Source: an uncultured Clostridia bacterium (GTDB lineage Bacteria; Bacillota; Clostridia; Christensenellales; Aristaeellaceae). Taken from it: DNA of 11,513 nt. The DNA lies in the NCBI GenBank assembly GCA_937906775.1, contig CALCUD010000089.1, forward strand, positions 1-11,513, given 5' to 3'. Positions within the stretch are counted from its first letter, which is position 1, and each line of letters opens with the position of its first letter. Both the position numbers and the translations under genes were made by a program. The notes under the pieces are model-generated. The model worked only from the letters and a program-made list of their open reading frames with translations. It did no database searches and had not been told where the DNA came from. Positions 6,045-11,513 of the stretch are shown here, one piece after another.

Positions 6045-7224
6045 AAATATTTTGCCGAATCCCATCGTCTATATCGCTGCAAAGATCCTGTATCGTTTCC
6101 AGAATCGGTTCAAGATCAATAATCATTTCATCCGAAACGAATTGAAAAACGTGAAAGGGCCCGCGATCGTTCTATGCAATCACGTTTCCAGCTTTGACCA
6201 CGTAGCGGACTCCTGCGCGACGCTGCGGCACATGAATTTCGTTGTCGCCGAATCGACCTATTATTCGAAGTTTCATTTTCTCCTGAAAGCCATTCGGGTC
6301 ATCACAAAACAGCAGTTTTTTTCCTTTCCCTCCGAATTTCTCCGGATGCGTGAGGTGATCAGGGCCGGGGGGATCATTCTTTTGTTTCCGGCCGGGCTTT
6401 GCACTTCGGATGGCGTGACGACCACGCTGCCCGCGGCGACCGGTAGCTTTTTGAAATTTCTGGGCACGGACGTGTACGTCATGATGAGCCACGGCATGTA
6501 TTTATCCAATCCCAAATGGAGCAAGGTCTTTAGAAAAGGAAGGGTGGAAACGGACTGCTATAAGCTGCTTAGCCAGGAAAAACTGGCGGAACTCTCGCAG
6601 GATGAGATCTATCAGATCGTTGACCAGGCGCTGCAATACGATGAATATGTCTGGCAGAAGGAGCATCGCGTCCGCTATCGGAATGGAGACGACTCCCGGG
6701 GGCTGGAAAACGTTCTGTATAGCTGTCCGCATTGCAAAACGCATTTTTCGATCCGGAATATCGACAATGCCCTGGTCTGCACGAACTGCCATCGTGCGTA
6801 TCAAATGGATGAATATGGCTTCTTTCGCAAGGAAGCGGAAAAAGCCATAGATCATCCCGCGGCCTGGCATCGCAAGCTATTGGATGACCTTCGGCAGGAT
6901 ACACAGGACGCGGCCTTTCAGGCACGTGCCACTGTGCAGATCCGGGAGTTAAACAAGAAAACCTGTGCGTTTGAGACGATCGGGAACGGTGAAGCTGTAG
7001 TCACGCGGGAAAAGATTCAGCTATTCATGGAGGGGCAGGTCCCGATCTACGAGGAAGAAACGAGCCGCTTCTTCAGCCTGCCGATGATCCCGGGCGAATA
7101 TTTCGATCTGCAAAATGGGAAGACCATCTATCGCTGCTATCCGAAAGAGCCCCAAGAGGTTGCCTATGTTACGGACGTTATCATTGCACTTTACGAAAAC
7201 AGAACACAGAATCATCAAGGTTAA
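6028..7224 (+). CDS. PlsC-like lysophospholipid acyltransferase with C-terminal zinc ribbon
   Basis: This 398-aa protein transfers acyl chains to lysophospholipids or related acceptors at the inner membrane face, judging by family. Residues 47-60 hold the PlsC catalytic motif NHVSSFD (H52-x4-D57). The motif III region reads FPAGLCTSDG (120-129), so the usual FPEGTRS glutamate is Ala here. The flow around it (GGIILLFPAG, ATGSFLKFLGTDVYV) otherwise fits the family. A treble-clef-like zinc ribbon follows, with CPHC (233-236) and CTNC (251-254). The last 100 residues form an uncharacterised, probably beta-rich domain. ATG 6028 is preceded by AAGGAAGGG (6013-6021) inside the end of the transporter gene, giving a 17-nt overlap. 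Acyltransferase identity is good; the acceptor is unknown, and the altered motif III leaves room for a non-standard substrate. Confidence 0.8.
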   Translation: MGKHRKNILPNPIVYIAAKILYRFQNRFKINNHFIRNELKNVKGPAIVLCNHVSSFDHVADSCATLRHMNFVVAESTYYSKFHFLLKAIRVITKQQFFSFPSEFLRMREVIRAGGIILLFPAGLCTSDGVTTTLPAATGSFLKFLGTDVYVMMSHGMYLSNPKWSKVFRKGRVETDCYKLLSQEKLAELSQDEIYQIVDQALQYDEYVWQKEHRVRYRNGDDSRGLENVLYSCPHCKTHFSIRNIDNALVCTNCHRAYQMDEYGFFRKEAEKAIDHPAAWHRKLLDDLRQDTQDAAFQARATVQIRELNKKTCAFETIGNGEAVVTREKIQLFMEGQVPIYEEETSRFFSLPMIPGEYFDLQNGKTIYRCYPKEPQEVAYVTDVIIALYENRTQNHQG

Positions 7225-7260
7225 GCACGGATCTATCCGGTGAAAAGAAAGGGAAGAAAC

Positions 7261-8475
7261 ATGATAGAGCGGGATATGCATTTTTTTCGATTGATCGGCA
7301 AGATACAGAAAGCGCTTTCGCAGGCAGAGCATGCGGAAGAAGCGTTAAGGCTTGGCATGAAGATCATGATCGAGAATTCCGCCGCGGAGTATGGAGTTCT
7401 CTGGTATCTGGGAGAAGGCGGCTTGCTGCACCCCTATTACTGGCTGTTCCCGGAAGATTTCACCGGTGTATCGCACGTTCCCGGGGAAGACCTGATCGGG
7501 AAGGTCTTTTCCGATAAGAGATCGCAGGTCATTTCTGATTTCCCGCATCATCCGGAGACAGCGGATATGGAGATCGAGAAGCGGATCCATACGTCCTCGA
7601 TGGTCGTGATTCCTGTTGCGATCTCGGAAAAAGTAACGGGCGTGCTGGAAATGATCAAAACAGGAGAGAATGTTGTTTTCTCTCCGGATGATGTGGATGT
7701 CATGGAAATTCTGGCGCTCTCCGTTTCCATGACCCTTTCAGACATGAATCTTCCGCCCAAGAACTGGCAGGAAGCGGAAAGGATCCTGTCGGCGCGGGAC
7801 ATCGTACGGGATTTTCAGAATGGCGATCGGGTCACACGGGTACTCAATGGCGTGAATCTGGATATTTACAAGGGGGAGTTTTTAGCCATACTGGGCGAAT
7901 CAGGCTGCGGAAAATCCACCTTCCTGAATATTATCGGCGGAATGGATCAGGCGACCTCCGGAAGCTTTACTTTTATGGGAAAAGATATGACGCATGCCAG
8001 TGAGAAGGAGCTGACGTATTACCGGAGGGAAAACATCGGCTTTATCTTCCAAAGCTACAATCTGATGCCGAATCTGAACGCGATGCAGAATCTGGATCTG
8101 ATCGGCGAATTGGTGGAAAACCCCATGGATTCCAGGGAGGCGCTCCGGATCGTGAAGCTGGAGGATCATATGGATCAATATCCCTCTCAGCTTTCCGGGG
8201 GACAGCAGCAGCGTGTATCTATCGCCAGGGCACTGATGAAACGCCCCCAGCTTATTTTGGCGGATGAACCGACGGCAGCGCTGGATTACACCACGAGCAT
8301 CGAAGTGTTGTCCGTGCTGGAGGACGTCATCAGGACCGGCGCGACGCTGGTGATGGTCACCCATAATGAGGAGATCACAAAAATGGCGAATCGCGTGGTT
8401 CGCATGCGAAACGGCAGAATGCATGAGGTAACGGTGAATCATCAGCCGTGCAAAGCAACTGATCTGGTCTGGTAA
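7261..8475 (+). CDS. GAF-domain/ABC-transporter ATPase fusion (MacB/LolD-type)
   Basis: This 404-aa cytoplasmic protein is counted from ATG 7261, chosen because AAAGGGAAG lies just before it; an in-frame GTG at 7240 would add 7 residues but has no SD. Residues about 8-165 look like a GAF domain: an N-terminal helix, AAEYGVLWYL, then the strand pair IPVAISEKVTGVLEMIK. Residues about 176-393 are a complete MacB/LolD-type ATPase. Walker A is GESGCGKST (212-220), the Q-loop Gln is 264, the signature is LSGGQQQR (311-318), Walker B is LILADEP (331-337), and the H-loop His is 368. All catalytic residues are present. GAF domains usually bind small molecules or serve as partner modules in regulators and kinases; at the N-terminus of an ABC exporter ATPase the domain may gate transport. 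The gene starts 36 bp after the acyltransferase and precedes its presumed permease by 37 bp. Confidence 0.88.
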   Translation: MIERDMHFFRLIGKIQKALSQAEHAEEALRLGMKIMIENSAAEYGVLWYLGEGGLLHPYYWLFPEDFTGVSHVPGEDLIGKVFSDKRSQVISDFPHHPETADMEIEKRIHTSSMVVIPVAISEKVTGVLEMIKTGENVVFSPDDVDVMEILALSVSMTLSDMNLPPKNWQEAERILSARDIVRDFQNGDRVTRVLNGVNLDIYKGEFLAILGESGCGKSTFLNIIGGMDQATSGSFTFMGKDMTHASEKELTYYRRENIGFIFQSYNLMPNLNAMQNLDLIGELVENPMDSREALRIVKLEDHMDQYPSQLSGGQQQRVSIARALMKRPQLILADEPTAALDYTTSIEVLSVLEDVIRTGATLVMVTHNEEITKMANRVVRMRNGRMHEVTVNHQPCKATDLVW

Positions 8476-8512
8476 CGCGCAATACAGATTCATGCAGAGA
8501 GGCCATGGAAAT

Positions 8513-10903
8513 ATGATGAAAAAAAACCAACGAAGAGAACTGCTTGTCAATATACGGCATACGATCTATTCTTTTCTTTCGATCACCATCTTTATCGCCC
8601 TGGGGCTGGCCCTGTTTTTCACGCTGAATTGGTCGGCGGGCAGCATTCGCAGCCAGCAGGAAAACTCCTATGAAAACACACGCGGCAGTGATCTGACCGC
8701 TGTATTTCCGCTGGGGATCCGGGATGAAACGTTGAATGATCTGAAGGCTTCGATCTCGCGGGGAGAGCTGGAAACGATGCTTGTATTTCACGCGAATTAC
8801 AAGCAGAATGGCAGTGAGAAGCAAGCCCGGATCCACACTCTGACGGAGCACATCGACGTGCCGCTGCTGATAGAGGGCCGCCTGCCGGAAAAGGAAGGCG
8901 AGATCGTGGTCGAGAAGGGCTGCGCGTCCAAACTGCAGATTTCCATCGGCGACAGCTTTTCCTTTACCGTGCGCGACGGCATCCTCCCCCTGAAAACGGA
9001 TGCCTATACCGTGGTGGGGATCGCGGAAAGCAGCCGGTATCTCTCAAAAACCGAATCGACCTACGGGCAGAATGACGCCAACGGGACCGAGATCAACGCA
9101 CTCTTTTTTGTGAGCCGGGAGGAGATCAATGCAGGAGCAGCACCATTTGATAATATGGCGCTCCTCCGCTTTGACAGCGCGAGAGGATTGAAAAGCGATT
9201 CGGAAGCCTATGAGCAGGAGGTCAACGATGCGGCGGAAAAGCTGGATCTTTCGAACGCGGTCGTGGAAAAAAGATTTGGGAACAGAGCCTATATTTATAT
9301 CGACCTTTTGACTTCAAACGTGGAAAACGTGCGTTTTTCGATCGGCGGTGTGTTTCTGGTCATCGCTGTCATGATCTGTTTCTGTATCATTACCAGGCTG
9401 GTGAACGATCAATCCAAAGAGATCGGGACAAAAAAAGCGCTGGGCTTTACGGAAAGAGAGATCACTTTATCGTATCTGTGCTATGGCCTTGCCGCAGCGG
9501 TGATCGGATCCGTTCTTGGCTTTGTATTGGCGCTCTTTGCATTTGAACCGGTCATGGTGCATCAGATCTCCACCGTCTTCGTGTTCGAGGAAAATCGAAG
9601 ATATTTCGAGATCTGGAGCTATCTGCGCGCCTGCGCCGTCATTCTGATCCTGATCGGGCTTGTCAGCTACCTGGGCTGCAGGAAAAACCTGAAACGAAGC
9701 GCGGTAGACCTGCTGACCGGCAAGAATGAGCAGATCGGGAAAAAGCATTTCTTTCAGCGCGGTAAGCTCTGGAACAACGCCTCGGTTTTGACAAAATCGA
9801 TCATCAGCAACTGTGTCAGCGAGAAACAAAGAGTGATCCCCACTTTGATCGGCATCATCAGCTGCACAGCCATGATCGTCAGCGGGATCATGATGAAAAA
9901 CGATACACTGAGCAGCGTAGAAAAGCAATTCACCGAATACTATCAATACGATTATTTTGTTACCTTTGACCCGGAAACGGATGGGGCCGTGGACGCGATC
10001 AGCAGCGTATTGACCGATATGGGCCTTCTCTCCACCCCGGTCATGCGGCAGAACGCGTCCGTTTCCGTGGACGGAAAATTTGATGACTTCTGGGCAAGGA
10101 TCCTGGCATTTGAAAATGAACAGAGCTTTTGTGAAATGTATCATCTCAAATCCGTTCACGATGATTCGCTGGACAGCCAATACGTCTGGTTGAGCGACGC
10201 ACCGTATTATTATTATCATCTGGGCGATGACAGCGTCCTTCATATAAAAACCGACAAAGGAAAAGAGAACGATCTGAAGAATGTCCGGTATTATCAGCAT
10301 CATAACTATATCGCAAATCTGATCCTGTCAGCGGAAATGTATGAGCAGCTTTTTGATGATCCCTATGCGGCGAATACGATCGTTGTGAAGAATGATGGAT
10401 ATACGATCGGAGAGATCACGGAAAGGTTGTCTTCGATCGAGGGCTTCTTCAGCGTGACGGACAGCAAAGCGGCTTCCAAAATGGAGTCCCAGACGTTCAG
10501 CGTCATTTCCAACGCGATCGTAGGCATCTATTTATTTGGCACAGTCCTTCTGGGCTTCTTCGTGATTCTGAATCTGCTGCTTACCTTTGTAGAGGAAAAG
10601 CGGCGGGAGCTGATCACGCTGATGATCAACGGCTATTCCCGGAAGGATACCCGAAAATATATTTCAACGGATACCATGTTTCTGACGACTGTCGGGATTA
10701 TTCTGGGAGGATTTTGGGGGATTTTGTTGGGAAATCTCAATCTGGCCGCGATGGAAAGCGCGTATTTCCATGTGAGCCATGCGATTGATCCCGCGTCCAT
10801 CGTGATCGGGGTGCTCTTTTCTTCATCGATAACGGCGATCATGACAATGATCGCCATCAGGAAGATCAATCAATTTGAATTAAAGGACATCAACGTCATA
10901 TGA
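8513..10903 (+). CDS. FtsX/MacB-type ABC transporter permease, 8 TM
   Basis: This 796-aa permease is counted from ATG 8513. AGAGAGG (8496-8502) is correctly spaced for it or for ATG 8516; ATG 8492 is in frame but would put that SD inside the gene. TM1 lies at about 18-38, followed by a large extracytoplasmic domain (39-275). The first FtsX core has TM2 276-296, TM3 319-343 and TM4 371-389, with the coupling segment QSKEIGTKKALGFTEREI between TM2 and TM3. TM5 is at 441-461, and a second extracytoplasmic domain (462-663) contains a PYYYYH patch. The second FtsX core has TM6 664-692, TM7 721-741 and TM8 760-781, with EEKRRELITLMINGYSRKD between TM6 and TM7. This is the single-chain double-FtsX layout of Gram-positive exporters for antimicrobial peptides or lipids. 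It pairs with the GAF-ABC ATPase just upstream. The cargo is not evident. Confidence 0.88.
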   Translation: MMKKNQRRELLVNIRHTIYSFLSITIFIALGLALFFTLNWSAGSIRSQQENSYENTRGSDLTAVFPLGIRDETLNDLKASISRGELETMLVFHANYKQNGSEKQARIHTLTEHIDVPLLIEGRLPEKEGEIVVEKGCASKLQISIGDSFSFTVRDGILPLKTDAYTVVGIAESSRYLSKTESTYGQNDANGTEINALFFVSREEINAGAAPFDNMALLRFDSARGLKSDSEAYEQEVNDAAEKLDLSNAVVEKRFGNRAYIYIDLLTSNVENVRFSIGGVFLVIAVMICFCIITRLVNDQSKEIGTKKALGFTEREITLSYLCYGLAAAVIGSVLGFVLALFAFEPVMVHQISTVFVFEENRRYFEIWSYLRACAVILILIGLVSYLGCRKNLKRSAVDLLTGKNEQIGKKHFFQRGKLWNNASVLTKSIISNCVSEKQRVIPTLIGIISCTAMIVSGIMMKNDTLSSVEKQFTEYYQYDYFVTFDPETDGAVDAISSVLTDMGLLSTPVMRQNASVSVDGKFDDFWARILAFENEQSFCEMYHLKSVHDDSLDSQYVWLSDAPYYYYHLGDDSVLHIKTDKGKENDLKNVRYYQHHNYIANLILSAEMYEQLFDDPYAANTIVVKNDGYTIGEITERLSSIEGFFSVTDSKAASKMESQTFSVISNAIVGIYLFGTVLLGFFVILNLLLTFVEEKRRELITLMINGYSRKDTRKYISTDTMFLTTVGIILGGFWGILLGNLNLAAMESAYFHVSHAIDPASIVIGVLFSSSITAIMTMIAIRKINQFELKDINVI

Positions 10904-10939
10904 CCGGGAGGAGCAGGTCATTGTCATTCATATTGTTCA

Positions 10940-10963
10940 GTGCTGCTTCGGCAACGCCTTTCT
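10940..10963 (+). terminator. Weak terminator candidate after the ABC permease
   Basis: GTGCTGC (10940-10946) can pair with GCAACGC (10951-10957) around a TTCG loop, with one mismatch and one G-U pair, followed by CTTTCT. The T-run is poor, so termination would be partial. A second hairpin, ATGACC (10900-10905) with GGTCAT (10916-10921), sits on the stop codon but has no T-run. Confidence 0.3.
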
Positions 10964-11418
10964 AATTGCTGTGACGAAAGTATACTGTTTGTGATTTTCC
11001 GCAGTTCCGGATTTGCTTACGCATAGCTCTGTGTAAGCTAAATGAAACTGACCAAGAACGTAAATACTTCTACTAATACTAGAGCTTTGGATGAAGATGT
11101 CGAGATATAATATGGCGATCAAGTCGTAAGCGTCAAAACTGACGCGTATTGAAACCCAAGCCGAAAACCAGCACAATATAGTGAGTACTAATCGTTACGA
11201 ACCATTACCAATTAGTAATCATTATGTCCGCACCCCCCGTCAGTTCCAAACCGGAACTTAACTTTGCAAGTAATATGGATGTTGCCATTGTTGCAAAAGC
11301 AGTAGTTGTTTTCCATTTTACTTCGTATGAAATAATGTAAAGCAGAGCCCTTATGGTGAAGCTGTACAGATCCGCAATTTCTGTGAATTTGAAGATGCGC
11401 AAAAGGAGGATTTCATCC
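10964..11418. other. AT-rich intergenic region without a supported gene
   Basis: No well-formed gene is visible. Two short ATG-led stretches (11042-11110, ending in TAA but readable on to 11152; and 11224-11340) look protein-like but lack ribosome binding sites and may be remnants. Inverted repeats are frequent: AGTTCC (11242-11247)/GGAACT (11253-11258), TTTGCAA (11263-11269)/TTGCAAA (11291-11297), and the long hairpin listed separately. A perfect TATAAT at 11106-11111 has no matching -35. No transposase, integrase or tRNA signature was seen. Confidence 0.5.
11011..11043 (+). other. Long imperfect hairpin in the intergenic region
   Basis: GCTTACGCA (11015-11023) pairs with TGTGTAAGC (11030-11038) over 9 bp with one G-U pair around the loop TAGCTC. 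Beyond a single bulged T, ATTT (11011-11014) pairs with AAAT (11040-11043), extending the stem. No U-run follows on either strand, so a terminator is unlikely. It may be a regulatory RNA structure, a protein-binding dyad or a remnant of a small mobile repeat. Confidence 0.4.
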
Positions 11419-11513
11419 ATGAAAACGAAAGAAGAATTGAACGCCTTGAAAGAGGAAGTCGAAACCCTGAACAAGAAGCTGCATGAGCTGACAGATGAAG
11501 AGCTTGCGCAGGT
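11419..11513 (+). CDS. RiPP-like precursor peptide leader, 3'-truncated by window edge
   Basis: A perfect SD (AGGAGG, 11404-11409) stands 9 nt before ATG 11419. The 31 full codons visible read MKTKEELNALKEEVETLNKK and then LHELTDEELAQ, and run off the window edge without a stop; the final GT could begin a Val codon. The sequence is a charged amphipathic helix with leucines at heptad-like spacing, ending in LTDEELAQ. That acidic LxxEELxxV-type ending typically stands just before the Gly-Gly cleavage site in clostridial RiPP/bacteriocin leaders. The core peptide would lie beyond the right edge and is unseen. ATG 11353 is in the same frame but has no SD. A short coiled-coil protein is the main alternative. 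No modification enzyme is in the window. Confidence 0.55.
   Translation, partial: MKTKEELNALKEEVETLNKKLHELTDEELAQ

Noticed and set aside
7240..7260. GTG 7240 as the start of the GAF-ABC protein
   Set aside because: The AAAGGGAAG ribosome binding sequence lies downstream of the GTG and immediately before ATG 7261, so the ATG is the better start.
8492..8512. Upstream ATG of the permease as its start
   Set aside because: The AGAGAGG ribosome binding sequence lies inside this extension and is spaced correctly for the ATGs at 8513/8516, which also give the usual short basic N-terminus before TM1.
9467..10303. 278-codon minus-strand frame opposite the ABC permease
   Set aside because: The plus strand encodes membrane spans and FtsX motifs continuously through this region. 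The minus frame is an antisense artefact of codon bias.
11106..11111. Perfect TATAAT as a promoter for the RiPP-like gene
   Set aside because: No -35-like hexamer occurs 16-18 bp upstream and no TG extension precedes it. It is also about 310 bp from the start codon.
11205..11474. 89-codon minus-strand frame at the right end
   Set aside because: It lies opposite the RiPP-like start and its AGGAGG, and no ribosome binding site was found for it. Some protein-like content remains, so it was rejected with moderate rather than full confidence.

Overview
The window looks like an accessory stretch of a Gram-positive, low-to-medium GC Bacillota genome, most likely a Clostridia-type gut bacterium. The evidence is strong AGGAGG-type ribosome binding sites, a large LPxTG sortase substrate with glycine-rich clostridial-style repeats, an FtsX/MacB-type ABC exporter, and a RiPP-like leader peptide ending in the ELTDEELAQV style. 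No rRNA, tRNA, CRISPR array, transposase or intact integrase is visible.

Layout. (1) Positions 1-311 are a non-coding leader holding a good extended -10 promoter that overlaps an operator-like dyad. (2) Positions 312-2951 encode a 879-aa wall-anchored surface protein built from two copies of one module around an InlB/Listeria-Bacteroides-type repeat; a textbook rho-independent terminator follows at 2982-3009. (3) Positions 3010-3576 are AT-rich. They hold inverted repeats, a decayed 5' fragment of a short-chain dehydrogenase (about 3257-3430), and then a strong extended -10 promoter and structured leader for the next operon. (4) Positions 3577-10903 form a compact five-gene co-directional operon: a sugar-transfer-type ATP-grasp ligase, an MFS_2/GPH-family transporter, a PlsC-like acyltransferase with a zinc ribbon, a GAF-domain/ABC-ATPase fusion, and an 8-TM FtsX-type permease. 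The first three genes overlap (4 and 17 nt), and the last two are separated by gaps of 36-37 bp. (5) Positions 10904-11418 are AT-richer intergenic DNA with a long hairpin and short degenerate open stretches. (6) At 11419 a small gene with a perfect SD begins and runs off the right edge; its first 32 residues resemble the leader of a ribosomally made, modified peptide.

How the parts may work together. The ATP-grasp, MFS_2 transporter and acyltransferase are very probably translated together. The suggestion that they make or remodel an acylated conjugate or lipid at the membrane, and that the GAF-gated ABC exporter moves or senses it, is inference from family membership and gene order only. 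The LPxTG gene is a separate transcription unit. Whether the RiPP-like gene belongs with the ABC exporter cannot be decided from this window.
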